Source: Betaproteobacteria bacterium CG2_30_68_42 (GTDB lineage: Bacteria > Pseudomonadota > Gammaproteobacteria > Burkholderiales > Rhodocyclaceae). From it: 58,901 nucleotides of DNA. The position numbers and the translations under genes were made by a program. Below, piece after piece: positions 35,866 to 46,439 of the stretch; position 1 is the first letter of the stretch; every line of letters starts with the position of its first letter. Below the pieces are notes generated by a model, which was not told the origin of the DNA, did not search any database, and saw only the letters and a program-made list of their open reading frames with translations. The stretch covers positions 1 through 58,901 of the forward strand of contig MNXU01000056.1 of the NCBI GenBank assembly GCA_001872285.1, written 5' to 3'.

Positions 35866-37119
35866 TCACCGCTTCGCGAGGGTTTCCTCCTGCCTTTGCA
35901 GCTTGATCATCGCGGACACGCAGTGACTCGTGAAATCGACCCGGGTGCGCAGTTCGAACCTTCCGGCGAGGAAGCTGCCGGCGAACTCTCGTGCGCGCGG
36001 CGCGCTCACTCGGGCGGCCGCGAATGCAAACTCCTGCTGGCCCGGCCGGACTTGCAGCCTCGCCGCCTTGTCCATCTCCCGCGCGATCCATTGCCTTGCG
36101 CGCCCGGCCGTTTCGCCGCCCCCCCGTCCTCCCGAGGCCAGCGCGGTCACCGCGTCGGCGACCCCTTCGACCAGCGCGCAGTGATTGTCTCCGTCCGGTC
36201 CCCGCCTGCGGTCCAGGAATGCGCTGGTCTGGCGCTCGATGAATTCCAGGAACCTGGCGTCCTTCGTGTCCGCATAGCGCACCGCAGCCGCCATCGCACC
36301 CCAGTGATAGAAGTCGATCGTGGTGTCGCTCGTGTAGAGATCGATCAGGGTCTGGTCCAGATCGAGAAGCATCTCGCGTACGCGCTGGTCCCCGGGAAAC
36401 AGACGATGGTAATGGGCCAGCGCCAGCCACCCCTGCCCGTCTGCATAAGGCGTCGGATCGATGGAAGTCGGGAGCACGCGAAACCCCTTGCCGGGGATCC
36501 GCAATACCATGAGGCCTTCCAGCCATGCCCGCCGCAGGTCGGAAAAGCTCGTATCCGCGGATGCCTGCGAATAGCGCAGTTCGGTCAGCAACGCGAGGGC
36601 AACGGCCCCGCTGTACGCCTTGCCGTGATCGCTCGTGGGCGACAGCACTTTCCCCGGGCCCTGCCCGTCGAAGGCGAGGCCGAGACGTTCGAGCGCGCTC
36701 CGGATCCTGGTTCTGCCCGCCGGCACGGACAGGATGCGCGTGGCCTCCACGGCGCGTTGCAGGCGGCTCTTGCCGATCGGCAGGGAGTGCGCGCGGAAAG
36801 CCGCCAGCAAGCTGCGGACCGCCTGTGCGGCGCGGGCATCATGCGATCCGGAATAGTAGTCTGCGAGCACCGCGGCCGTGCTGACCTGTCGCGCCAGATG
36901 GGCGGTCGTCATACGGTCGGCTTCGAGTTCCCTGTCCTCGAGGAAGTCGAAGCCGTAGGGCAGGAATCCGGACGGCTTCTGGACGGCGATCCAGTGCTCC
37001 ACGGCGAGGCGCACGGCCTGCGAATGGTCGGCAGCGGCGCTCGCCGCCTGCGCACCCGCCGCGACGGCGAACAGGACCGCTGTCTCGCAGAGTGCGCGGA
37101 CCGAAACGGTTCGGATCAA
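35866..37119 (-). CDS. Exported protein of unknown function, helical-repeat type
   Basis: A 417-residue protein with a signal peptide (about residues 1-25, AVLFAVAAGAQAA). The mature part is built of repeated helix pairs with aromatic/acidic motifs (YADGQGWLALAHYHRLFPGD, FYHWGAMAAAVRYADTKDARF, NHCALVEGVADAVTALA), suggesting an alpha/alpha-toroid fold like some polysaccharide-active enzymes. I do not recognise the family. The start is a TTG at 37119 overlapping the TonB-like stop (TTGA); the next in-frame ATG would remove the signal. It is the last gene of the pilin operon and lies 164 bp before the PEP-CTERM gene. Confidence 0.65.
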   Translation of the reverse strand: MIRTVSVRALCETAVLFAVAAGAQAASAAADHSQAVRLAVEHWIAVQKPSGFLPYGFDFLEDRELEADRMTTAHLARQVSTAAVLADYYSGSHDARAAQAVRSLLAAFRAHSLPIGKSRLQRAVEATRILSVPAGRTRIRSALERLGLAFDGQGPGKVLSPTSDHGKAYSGAVALALLTELRYSQASADTSFSDLRRAWLEGLMVLRIPGKGFRVLPTSIDPTPYADGQGWLALAHYHRLFPGDQRVREMLLDLDQTLIDLYTSDTTIDFYHWGAMAAAVRYADTKDARFLEFIERQTSAFLDRRRGPDGDNHCALVEGVADAVTALASGGRGGGETAGRARQWIAREMDKAARLQVRPGQQEFAFAAARVSAPRAREFAGSFLAGRFELRTRVDFTSHCVSAMIKLQRQEETLAKR

Positions 37120-37703
37120 GGTGCTCCGCGTCCCGCTTCGACGGACACTTCGACCCGCATGCGGGCCGGTACCGGCGTGCCACGAAGCTCTCCGGGCGCG
37201 AACCGGAGTGCCGCGAACGCTTGCCTCGCGCGCCTGCGATCGGATTCGGGCAGATCGGACTCGACCACCTCGATCGCGTCGATCGTCCCGGTTCGCGACA
37301 CCAGCAGCTCCAGCACGACCCCACCGGACCGGGCGAGCCCTTCGGTCTCGTCGCCGAAATCGGGCTCCGCTAGCGGCCGCGGCGAGCGGGTCAGCACCGA
37401 GGTCGGCAGATAGACGGGCGCCGGAAGGATGCCGCCGCCGGTCTCAGGCGCCGCCCGCCCCGGCGCCGCTGCGGGCACCGCCGCCACGGCATCCAGCTCG
37501 GGGATCGGTTCCGGTGCGGGTGCGGGCACGGGCAGCACGGCCTGCGGAGCGGCGAGCCGCACCTGGAGCGCGACCGCATGGAGCGGCCCGGCCCCCGAAC
37601 CCGGATGCACGGAACCCGCGCCCAAGATCCCGATCGCCGACGCGTGGAGCGCAGCGGAGCCGGCGACCGCCGCCACCCATCTGAGCCGCGCCTCGACCGG
37701 CAT
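37116..37703 (-). CDS. TonB-like protein
   Basis: A 195-residue protein with one N-terminal membrane helix (LRWVAAVAGSAALHASAIGIL), a Pro/Ala-rich middle (PVPAPAPEPIPELDAV) and a TonB-type C-terminal domain (VVLELLVSRTGTIDAIEVVE; FAALRFAPGELRGTPV). Such proteins span the periplasm and transmit proton-motive force to outer-membrane transporters, or act as structural linkers. No exbB/exbD is nearby. GGAGG lies 9 nt before ATG 37703. It follows pilY1 by 56 bp in the pilin operon, an unusual place for a TonB protein. Confidence 0.7.
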   Translation of the reverse strand: MPVEARLRWVAAVAGSAALHASAIGILGAGSVHPGSGAGPLHAVALQVRLAAPQAVLPVPAPAPEPIPELDAVAAVPAAAPGRAAPETGGGILPAPVYLPTSVLTRSPRPLAEPDFGDETEGLARSGGVVLELLVSRTGTIDAIEVVESDLPESDRRRARQAFAALRFAPGELRGTPVPARMRVEVSVEAGRGAP

Positions 37704-37759
37704 CGCCCACAACCTCCGCCATGACGCCCGGCCGCGCGCGCATCCGCACCCTTCGGCGC

Positions 37760-40700
37760 CTACTGGGTGATGATCTCGCGCCACGAGATGCGCCGTCCGC
37801 CGGCTCCGCTTCCGGCCGGAACGACGGTCTTCACGGTAGTCGTCACGTCGGACTTGCGGATGATGGCCTTGATCTCGCCGCTCGGGAGCTGGATCAGAAC
37901 CGGCCGGCTCGCCAGCGCTTCGCCGAGGAACTTCGACTCCCAGGTGATCCCCCCGTAGGCGGGAACCGCCCCCGTCGTCGCGTCTACGACGTTGAACCAG
38001 CTGCTGCCGCCCGGTTTGCACGGATCCGAACTCGGAATGTTGCTGGTGAAGGCCAGGACCTCGAGGGCGAGCGCGGGATGGGTGTCGATCCGCTCGCCGG
38101 TGGCGGGGAGATCGATGTACCAGCCCTTCTTGACCGAATAATCCGGAACGGCCGGACTGGTGATCTTGCGCTCCTCGGCAGTGTCTCCGGCCCCGAGGAT
38201 CTGCTGCTGCAGGTTCGAGCGCAGCGGCGTGATCTCCGGCGCGTCGCCGAGATCGTCGATCAGCCCGTACATGGTCTGGGTTCCGGTCGTCGCCACGTCC
38301 GAATCGCCCAGGTACCTGCCCGTGCCCACGAAGATGAAGCGCTTGATCCCGGCGCTCGTGGTGACGGTCGCCAACTGCGGCCGGGTCGTCACCGGCTGGG
38401 CCGTGCCGCTGCCATCGACCAGCGCAGCGAGCTTGCGTACCGTCCATGTGGCCGAATCCGCGGAAGAGAGATCGAACCGCCAGACGTTGCCGAGCAGGTC
38501 TCCCCCATAGACCTGTTCGATGGTGGCATCCACGCTGCCACTCAGCGCGAATGCGGTCAGGTACGCGAGCCCGGAGGGCGTTCCGGAGCTGCCGGCCGTG
38601 GTGGCGAGCTGCGCGAGAATCTCCCCGCTGATCGGGCTCAGTACGTACAGATGACCGAGTCCGTCGCCGCCGGTATCGGCGCCGTTGTTGTAGCCCGAGG
38701 CGATCAGCACCACCCAGCCGAAGGCGCGCGTCTTGGCGACGATGGGCGCGCCGAAGCTGTAGCCCGCATTCTTGCTGTCTGCGGCCGGAGTGCCCGAGTG
38801 CGGAAATTCCCAGAGCGACTTTGCCGCTGCTGCGGCCTCGCTCGCGGCCACCGGCGCGGTGACGTCGAGCGCGAAGTAGCCCCGCCCGCCCTTGCCCAGA
38901 CCGCTCACGAAGATCGTCCGCCAGTCGGAACCGGCACACCAGGCCGAGGCGGCGGCGCTCACCCGCGCCTTGCAGAAATCCGCATCCCTGGAAATCCCCG
39001 TGGCATCGACGAAGTACTGGTGCTGGAAGCCGACCTTGTGGCTGAGCGCGTTCAGGCTGCCCATCACCAGGTTGGGCACATAGGCCCACTTCTCGGCGCC
39101 GGTCGCGAAATCGAATGCGTGCAGCATGCCGTCGTTGGCACCCTGGAGCACCACCCGGTCGCGCGCCGCCTGCGCGCTCTTGTAGGAGGTCGCGCAGCCG
39201 AGGGCGAGATCGCTGCTGCCGTAGCACGGGTCGGTGAAGTTCGCCCGCGGCCGATCCACGATCACCGGCTCGGCGTTGATGATGTCGCCGAGCACATGGC
39301 TGCGCGCGCGGTAATCGCTGCCCTCTTTCGAACGATCTCCGCGCAGCCAGGCCAGGACGTTCGCACCATCCGCCGGTCCCGGCGGGCTGGTGGCGGTATC
39401 GAGCAGGGCCTGCTGGGCGGCCGAGAGCTTGGTCGCGGTCGCCGCGCCGGTGGGCTGGAACTGGATGCCCTGGTTGCCGAGCGTGGTGCCGTTCCAGGGC
39501 GCGGTGCCGCTGAAGCTGATGAGGAACCGGCTGTCTGCCGTGCGGGCGTCGAGCTGCGCCTGCGCCGGCGAGGCCCACAGCGGGGAGGCGGTATCCTGCA
39601 CTCCGGTGGCGGGATCGATCGGAAACGAGACGAGATCCCCGGTCCAGTCGCCGGACTTGTACGAGGATTCGAACGACTGGTTCTCGCCCACCGTCACGTG
39701 GGCGTTGGCCACCGCCACCGCCGCGGCCGCTCCGGTGCGCCCGATGATGTCGGTGAGCGCAGCGCTCAGGCTCGCGGCGAAGACATCCGGGTCGGACGCG
39801 CTGAAGAATCCGCCGCGCCCGTTGATCGCCGCATGGAACATGTCGTCCATATTCGGGCTCGTGGCCCCATCCGTGGGCTGCGGCCAGGAGATCGACGCGC
39901 AGCCGGCGGCGGAATACGGCGGCGGGCAGGTGGCCGGATCGACGCTCCCCACAACCCCGAGCCCCACGGTGTAGGTCACCATGTGCTGCCAGAACGCCGG
40001 GTCCAGGCTGTTGGAGGGCTCCGCAGTCTTGGCCGGATCGATGATGTTCGGCCGGACGATGTTGTCGAGGTCGGGGCGCAGGTCGCGGCCCCAGTAATAC
40101 ATCGAGATATCCGCGAGCGTATTGTCCCAGCCGTCGGAACTCGGCGCGGCGGCCGTGTAGGTGTAGGAGCAGGTGCTGCCGGCCAGCGTCGCAGGCGCCT
40201 GGCAGTAGTCGCTGCCGTCATCCTTCTGCAGCGCGGGGCCGGTGATCGCGGCTGCGTCGGTGCCATCGACGTTCGCCCGGGCAGCCGCAGTCGAAGCCGC
40301 AGCGCCGTTCCAATAGCCGTCGGTCATCAGGATCGAATAGTTCTGCCGGCAGGCCGCCTGCGCGGTGGTGTCCTCCGTGCCGGGAGTCTTCGACCATGGA
40401 CCCTTGTTGTCGGTGCGCTCGAAATACTTGCCCACGTCATCGAGCGCCCGCCGCAGCGGAGTCGCCGCGGCGGGAACCGCGCGCCCGTACAGGGTATCGA
40501 AGAAGGCGGCGCGATCCGAGCCGGCGAATTTCCGCACCCCCGAAACCACCGCTCCCGGGCTCGTCGCCCCGTCGATGCTGGTCGAGCCCTGATTGATCGC
40601 GGAGAAACCGATCCTGGGCTCCTCGCCGAGCTGCGAGAAGGCGCGTCCGATGCCGCCGCGCGAGGCCAGGATCCGCGAGCGGTGGTAGGTATACCAGTTC

Positions 40701-41407
40701 GCGAAGTTCTGGATCTCCTCGGCGTAGGTGCAGGTTGCCGTCGAAGCCGACGCGCAATCGGTGCGGCTCTCTCGCCCATCGCTGGTATAGGTTGGAGTGC
40801 TCGAGTTGATCTTGATGCGGGTGTAGCTGCCGGTGCTCCAGACGGAACCCGAGTTGTAGCGGAAGTAGACGGCGGGATAGAACGTGTGGCTTTCAAACTT
40901 CCACTCGGAGCCCTTCCACCACCAGGCCTCCTCGGTATTGTTCGCGGTGAGGTTGCGCGTGCCCAGCCCGGGCAGTGCGGGGTTGTGATAGGCGGCAGTG
41001 GGCGAGGCCGCGGGCCACGATGCACCGGTCGAGTCGACCCACGGCCGATAGGTGATCGCCGGGTTGTAATACGCCTTGTTGTTCTTGATCGACCGCGAAA
41101 ACGCATTGTAGGCATTGCCCGATTCGTAATTCGGCAGGGCGTTCGTGTAGTCCGTTCCTCCGTACAGACCGTCCGGCCGCGGATAGAGGTATGCGAAGAA
41201 CGTGACATCGTCCGGCAGCATCTCCCACTGCATCGAGCCCGAATCGTCCTGGATGAACATGATGTTCGGCGCGGCGCTGCTCTTGACCGCCATCGGCACG
41301 TCTGCGATGTCGGTCGAGGCCGCCTGCGCGAGTCCGGCCGATGCGAGCAGAAAGGCCAGGACGAGCGAGGCCGGTAGCGGTCGTGCGAAGGATGGCTGGC
41401 GTGTCAT
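37760..41407 (-). CDS. pilY1: Type IV pilus tip adhesin/biogenesis factor PilY1
   Basis: A 1215-residue exported protein: signal peptide to about residue 30, von Willebrand A-like region from NIMFIQDDSGSMQWEML (MIDAS-like DxSxS), and a C-terminal beta-propeller (about 680-1150) with QGANDGMLHAFDFATGAEKWAY and a Ca-binding-type loop NNGADTGGDGLG. PilY1 primes pilus assembly with the minor pilins, sits at the pilus tip and signals surface contact. ATG 41407 has GAGGTG upstream. Order pilW-pilX-pilY1 is canonical; 37 bp separate it from pilX. Confidence 0.95.
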   Translation of the reverse strand: MTRQPSFARPLPASLVLAFLLASAGLAQAASTDIADVPMAVKSSAAPNIMFIQDDSGSMQWEMLPDDVTFFAYLYPRPDGLYGGTDYTNALPNYESGNAYNAFSRSIKNNKAYYNPAITYRPWVDSTGASWPAASPTAAYHNPALPGLGTRNLTANNTEEAWWWKGSEWKFESHTFYPAVYFRYNSGSVWSTGSYTRIKINSSTPTYTSDGRESRTDCASASTATCTYAEEIQNFANWYTYHRSRILASRGGIGRAFSQLGEEPRIGFSAINQGSTSIDGATSPGAVVSGVRKFAGSDRAAFFDTLYGRAVPAAATPLRRALDDVGKYFERTDNKGPWSKTPGTEDTTAQAACRQNYSILMTDGYWNGAAASTAAARANVDGTDAAAITGPALQKDDGSDYCQAPATLAGSTCSYTYTAAAPSSDGWDNTLADISMYYWGRDLRPDLDNIVRPNIIDPAKTAEPSNSLDPAFWQHMVTYTVGLGVVGSVDPATCPPPYSAAGCASISWPQPTDGATSPNMDDMFHAAINGRGGFFSASDPDVFAASLSAALTDIIGRTGAAAAVAVANAHVTVGENQSFESSYKSGDWTGDLVSFPIDPATGVQDTASPLWASPAQAQLDARTADSRFLISFSGTAPWNGTTLGNQGIQFQPTGAATATKLSAAQQALLDTATSPPGPADGANVLAWLRGDRSKEGSDYRARSHVLGDIINAEPVIVDRPRANFTDPCYGSSDLALGCATSYKSAQAARDRVVLQGANDGMLHAFDFATGAEKWAYVPNLVMGSLNALSHKVGFQHQYFVDATGISRDADFCKARVSAAASAWCAGSDWRTIFVSGLGKGGRGYFALDVTAPVAASEAAAAAKSLWEFPHSGTPAADSKNAGYSFGAPIVAKTRAFGWVVLIASGYNNGADTGGDGLGHLYVLSPISGEILAQLATTAGSSGTPSGLAYLTAFALSGSVDATIEQVYGGDLLGNVWRFDLSSADSATWTVRKLAALVDGSGTAQPVTTRPQLATVTTSAGIKRFIFVGTGRYLGDSDVATTGTQTMYGLIDDLGDAPEITPLRSNLQQQILGAGDTAEERKITSPAVPDYSVKKGWYIDLPATGERIDTHPALALEVLAFTSNIPSSDPCKPGGSSWFNVVDATTGAVPAYGGITWESKFLGEALASRPVLIQLPSGEIKAIIRKSDVTTTVKTVVPAGSGAGGRRISWREIITQ

Positions 41408-41444
41408 GGGATCACCTCTTGCGGGCTCGGCGCAGTGCGCCGGA

Positions 41445-42002
41445 TCAGTGCGAGAACAGGGCCTGGACGGTCCTGGCGGTGTTGCGCGGGCCTTGAACCC
41501 TGATCGTCGCACGGTAGTAGACCGACGTCGGCACGGGGAACGGTGAATCGTCGACACCGCCGCTCTTGACCTTGGGGTCCGGGTCGCCCGAGATGCACTC
41601 ATCGCGTGGATCGCTGCCCGGCACGCTGGTGCACAGGCGCTGGATGATGAACGCGTACGAGACACCGCCGGGGGTCGTGCCCGTTATCGCCCGCGCCCAG
41701 TCCGCATCGCCCGGCTCGTCCTTTCCGTCCCAGAGCGCCGAGTAGCCGGCGGCATCCGCTTCGAACGCACCCGCGAGCGCCCCGAGCCGGGCGAAGGCCG
41801 CCTCGACCCCCGCGTCGGACGCCTGGAGGGTCGCCTGGCGGAAGGCGAAGTTTCCTGCGATCAGGTTGGCCGTATCCACCGAGCGCACCAGCGCCAGCCC
41901 GCCCAGCAGCATGAACACTAGCGCGATGAGCGCGATGAACAGCGCCGCGCCCCGCTGGCGTTCGCGCACGCGGCAGCCGATGCTCACTTGATGTCTGGCC
42001 AT
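41445..42002 (-). CDS. pilX: Type IV pilus minor pilin PilX
   Basis: A 185-residue protein whose N-terminus QRGAALFIALIALVFMLLGG matches PilX (prepilin-like with no canonical Glu5; hydrophobic helix; ASDAGVEAAF). It primes pilus assembly with PilV, PilW and PilY1. The start overlaps pilW by 19 bp. Cys residues near the C-terminus could form a disulfide. Confidence 0.9.
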   Translation of the reverse strand: MARHQVSIGCRVRERQRGAALFIALIALVFMLLGGLALVRSVDTANLIAGNFAFRQATLQASDAGVEAAFARLGALAGAFEADAAGYSALWDGKDEPGDADWARAITGTTPGGVSYAFIIQRLCTSVPGSDPRDECISGDPDPKVKSGGVDDSPFPVPTSVYYRATIRVQGPRNTARTVQALFSH

Positions 42003-43153
42003 AGCACGTTCCGCAGCGCGATGACATTGGTGTAGATCTTGTAGCGATAGTGCGCCCATTCCCCGTCGGGGAAGGCGGCCTTGATGCTGTTCGCGACCGC
42101 ATCGCGCATTCCCGCATCGCCGATCTGCGCGGCGAACCACGCATCCGAAGTGACCTCGGCGGGCTCGCGCCGCTCGGAGCGCGTCACCACGAGAACCTCC
42201 AGCGCCTTGATGCGCCTGATGTGTGTCGCATCCAGGGTGCCGAACACCCATTCCCCGGTCGCATCGACCCAGCCGTTGACGTTTTCCGAATCCGGATTGG
42301 CAATGCCGTAGCGCGCCTGCAGGCTCACCACGTTCCGCACCAGATCCTCGGTCGTGATCGCGGCCCCGAGCTGGCCGGACTGCGCCCTGAGCTGCCCGCC
42401 GGCCACGGAATAACTCGTCGTCGCCATCCCCACACCCGCTGCCCGGCCCATCTTGTAGATCCGCGTCTTGCCCTCCATCGCATGAAAATCGGGCCAGCCG
42501 TGGAGGGTCTGGTAGGCGGCGTCGGGGTTGTAAGGCGCGCCGGGCTTGTAGACGAGCTCCTTCACGGCAGCGCAGGTGGCGGAATCGTTGTCCGGTTCGG
42601 CCTCGCACACGGTGACCTGCATCAGCATGCAGTTTTTCTTGTCGGGCTGCACCAGCAGCACCCGGTCGTTGTTGGAAAAGGACACGTTGGCGGTGCGGTC
42701 GATGGCGAATCGCGTATATGGCTTGAGGAAATCCCCCTCCATGATGGCGGGCACCGAACCGATGAATGCGCTCGAACCGGTGATGACCGTGTCCGAGCCG
42801 GCGGCGCCCCCATCGACGATCCTGAGCGGCGCGGTCGACAGATCCGGCAGTGGAGCGCCACCCGGTCCGGAGCCGGGATCGGGATCGTAATAGCTGAAAT
42901 AGTTCGCGCACTTGTGCAACTCGGGATCGGCCAGCCCCGCACCCGCGCTGCGCACGTGTTCCTCGATCATGCTGAGCGCCATCAGGCCGTTTTCCTGCGC
43001 ATCCCCGCCCGCGGTGGTGGTCTGCTTCTGGGTCTCGAAGCTGATGAAGGTCTGGCTGATGATGAGCACCGCGATCAGCCCGACGGTGATGCCGACCATC
43101 GCCTCGATCAGGCTGAAGCCGTGCTGCCTCGACAGGTTCGCCCGGGTGCTCAT
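41984..43153 (-). CDS. pilW: Type IV pilus minor pilin PilW
   Basis: A 389-residue prepilin with leader ending G|FSLIEAMVGITVGLIAVLI (class III signal peptide with Glu5) and a large globular domain. PilW is the longest minor pilin of the pilVWX priming complex. ATG 43153 lies 1 bp after the pilV stop; the 3' end overlaps pilX. Low complexity is absent, length is normal. Confidence 0.92.
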   Translation of the reverse strand: MSTRANLSRQHGFSLIEAMVGITVGLIAVLIISQTFISFETQKQTTTAGGDAQENGLMALSMIEEHVRSAGAGLADPELHKCANYFSYYDPDPGSGPGGAPLPDLSTAPLRIVDGGAAGSDTVITGSSAFIGSVPAIMEGDFLKPYTRFAIDRTANVSFSNNDRVLLVQPDKKNCMLMQVTVCEAEPDNDSATCAAVKELVYKPGAPYNPDAAYQTLHGWPDFHAMEGKTRIYKMGRAAGVGMATTSYSVAGGQLRAQSGQLGAAITTEDLVRNVVSLQARYGIANPDSENVNGWVDATGEWVFGTLDATHIRRIKALEVLVVTRSERREPAEVTSDAWFAAQIGDAGMRDAVANSIKAAFPDGEWAHYRYKIYTNVIALRNVLWPDIK

Positions 43154-43154
43154 G

Positions 43155-43670
43155 TCAGCCGGCGATCTGCGCCGTCGCCGTGTAGTTGTGGAAGACATCA
43201 TTTCCGGCGGCATCCTTGTCCTGGGGACCGTGCCAGCAGACGGTGACGGTAACGACGATCGGATCGGTGCCCGTGACCGTGATCTGCTGGCGCGCCGAGG
43301 TTGCACCGGGCAGGGCCGCGGCGAGCGCGGCCAGCCAGCTCACGACATTCGCATTGGACGAGGCGGTACCGCCGCCGGCAGCGGTGCACCGGGCGGTCGC
43401 ATCCAGCGGAGAGGTCGGATTGTGCGCGGTGGCCGCGGCGCTGGCCTGGTCCGTCCAGATCCTGCCGATGATCTGGTCGGCGAAATTGGCCGCGTCGGCC
43501 CGGTACTTCGCGTCCGCGCTGCTCTTGACCGAGATGCCGAGCAGCCCGATCAGGCCCAGCACGCCGATCGAGAACACCAGGATCGCGATCAGCGCCTCCA
43601 GCAGCGCGACACCGCGCTGCCGGCCCGTCCGCGGGAATTCACATCGATGCGCGCCCCGATGCGCGTTCAT
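43155..43670 (-). CDS. pilV: Type IV pilus minor pilin PilV
   Basis: A 171-residue prepilin with QRGVALLEALIAILVFSIGVLGL, the PilV/PulI-like variant in which the residue before Glu is Leu. The globular part contains two Cys. The start overlaps the fimT stop (ATGA). Confidence 0.92.
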   Translation of the reverse strand: MNAHRGAHRCEFPRTGRQRGVALLEALIAILVFSIGVLGLIGLLGISVKSSADAKYRADAANFADQIIGRIWTDQASAAATAHNPTSPLDATARCTAAGGGTASSNANVVSWLAALAAALPGATSARQQITVTGTDPIVVTVTVCWHGPQDKDAAGNDVFHNYTATAQIAG

Positions 43671-44191
43671 GAGTCGCAGCGGCGCGGATCGCCGGCATTG
43701 AGGTAGGTGGAGTTCTCGCACATGCGGATCATCCCGGAGGTATTGAGCTGCACACGCAGCGGCCGGACGTTGCCCAGGATGGAGAAGTCGATCTGCGTGA
43801 TGCTGGCGCTCCCGTCCGCGTTGGCGACCAGGCGTCCGAAGGCGTTGTAGGTCGCGATCGTGGCATCGCCCGGGGTGGGCGTGACCGTGAGCGAGCCGCC
43901 GCTCTCTCCGGCGGGACGCACCTGGATGTCGATGCCGATGTCGTCATCGAGCTCGACCGTCCAGCCGGCGCCCGCCATCACCAGGCGCACGCGCGCATTG
44001 CGCCGGATCGCCTCCGCCCGGGCGAGCTGGAATCCGGCGAGAACGGATTCGGCGGTGGTGCGCAGGCGCTGGTTCTCGATCATGGTCTGAAAGGAGGGCA
44101 GTGCGAGCGTGGCGATGATGGCGAGGATGATCACTGCGATCATCATCTCGACCAGCGTGAAGCCTCCCTCCCGCGCCTCCGGCGAGAACAT
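43667..44191 (-). CDS. Type IV pilus minor pilin FimT/FimU-like
   Basis: A 174-residue prepilin with GFTLVEMMIAVIILAIIATLALPSF and a GspH-type domain, C-terminal MCENSTYLNAGDPRRC with two Cys. FimT/FimU proteins belong to the initiating minor-pilin set, and FimT can bind DNA in competent species. The start overlaps the pilE stop (TGATG). Whether FimT or FimU is the better name cannot be decided here. Confidence 0.88.
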   Translation of the reverse strand: MFSPEAREGGFTLVEMMIAVIILAIIATLALPSFQTMIENQRLRTTAESVLAGFQLARAEAIRRNARVRLVMAGAGWTVELDDDIGIDIQVRPAGESGGSLTVTPTPGDATIATYNAFGRLVANADGSASITQIDFSILGNVRPLRVQLNTSGMIRMCENSTYLNAGDPRRCDS

Positions 44192-44628
44192 CAGCAGCCG
44201 TCCCCTTTCCGGTAGATCCAGCAGCTCTTGGGCAGGCCGGCCGCGCCGGGAAAGGCGGTCGTCTGCCGCGCGTTGGCCTGGTCGATGGTGAAGGTGTATC
44301 CGCCCATGTCCTGCGCGGCGACGCCGGTCGCCGTGAGCACGAAGGACTGAGGGTCCCCGTTCGCACAGGTGAAGGTGAAATACTGGGCCGCCGGCATCGC
44401 AACGCCGCATGCGGCGTCACCGGCGTCGGTGTACTTGCGGTTGTCCTGGTACCACTGCTCCATCTTCACCCGTAGGTCGGAGAGCTGCGATGTCGCTTCG
44501 GCGAGCTTCGATCGCCGGACGTAGTCCTGATATCCCGGCAGCGCGATCGCAGCGAGGATGCCGATGATGGCCACCACGATCAGCATCTCGATCAGGGTGA
44601 ATCCGGAATGGGCGCGCGGCGTGTTCAC
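44191..44628 (-). CDS. pilE: Type IV pilin PilE-like
   Basis: A 145-residue prepilin: leader ending G|FTLIEMLIVVAIIGILAAIALPGYQ, alpha-helical spine, and a short globular domain with two Cys pairs (DAACG, FTCANG, SCWIY, DGC). Homologous to minor pilin PilE. The start is GTG 44628 with poor ribosome site. It is first in this minor-pilin operon, whereas in many relatives pilE follows pilY1. A TATTCT -10-like box lies 32 bp upstream on the minus strand (44660-44665) with no clear -35, so activator control is plausible (AlgR is a candidate). Confidence 0.9.
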   Translation of the reverse strand: MNTPRAHSGFTLIEMLIVVAIIGILAAIALPGYQDYVRRSKLAEATSQLSDLRVKMEQWYQDNRKYTDAGDAACGVAMPAAQYFTFTCANGDPQSFVLTATGVAAQDMGGYTFTIDQANARQTTAFPGAAGLPKSCWIYRKGDGC

Positions 44629-44740
44629 TCGTGGCACTCGCAGGAATGGGGTCGGCCGGAGAATAGACCCCCCGGCCCCCCGCAGGCCAGCGCATCCGGA
44701 CGAGCGGTCGCGGACGGCGAACGAACGGCGCGCGGCAGAC

Positions 44741-45388
44741 TCAGGCGCCGAGTTCAGCCAGCACGCTCTCGCCGGCGCGCACCCTGGCCCCGATCGCGAC
44801 GCGCACGCGCGCCCCGGGTGGCAGATAGACGTCGAGGCGCGAGCCGAAGCGGATGAAACCGTAGCGCTCGCCGCGCAAGAGCGCATCGCCCGCCTGTACA
44901 TAGCAGAGGATGCGCCGCGCGATCAGCCCGGCGATCTGCACGCAGACCACATCCGCGCCCTCACGCGTGCGTAGCCACAGCGCGTTGCGCTCGTTCTCGA
45001 GCGAGGCCTTGTCGAGCGCGGCGTTGAGGAAAGATCCCCGGTGGTACCAGACCTGCCTCACCTCGCCATCGACCGGGCTGCGGTTCGAATGCACGTTGAA
45101 GACGTTCATGAACACGCTCACCTTGATCGCCTCGCGGTCGAGGAAGGGGTCACGGGTCTTCTCGACCGCGACCACCCGTCCGTCGGCGGGCGAAAGCACC
45201 TTGCCGGCGCCCTCGGGCGGGGTGCGCGGCGGGTCGCGGAAGAACTGCGCGACGAACGCGAGGGCGAGCCACGCCGGCGCGCTCCACCACCAGCCGGCCA
45301 GGCCGGCCACGGCGAGTGCGAGCGCGAACGTGGCCGCGACGAACGGCCAGCCCTCGCGGGCGATCGGCGGATGCGTTTCCTTGCCCAG
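44741..45388 (-). CDS. psd: Phosphatidylserine decarboxylase (short type)
   Basis: A 215-residue membrane-associated enzyme forming phosphatidylethanolamine. The conserved N-terminus [11 protein letters not shown], an early membrane helix, [13 protein letters not shown], and the self-processing RFGSR serine site near the C-terminus are all present. No ATG, GTG or TTG fits the conserved start; the best is CTG 45388 giving (M)[12 protein letters not shown]. It follows ilvC by 17 bp. In many Betaproteobacteria pssA comes next, but here the pilin operon does. Confidence 0.9.
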   Translation of the reverse strand: MGKETHPPIAREGWPFVAATFALALAVAGLAGWWWSAPAWLALAFVAQFFRDPPRTPPEGAGKVLSPADGRVVAVEKTRDPFLDREAIKVSVFMNVFNVHSNRSPVDGEVRQVWYHRGSFLNAALDKASLENERNALWLRTREGADVVCVQIAGLIARRILCYVQAGDALLRGERYGFIRFGSRLDVYLPPGARVRVAIGARVRAGESVLAELGA

Positions 45389-45405
45389 GAGGGGGACGCC
45401 GCCGG

Positions 45406-46434
<1,029 letters not shown>

Positions 46435-46439
46435 TCAGG

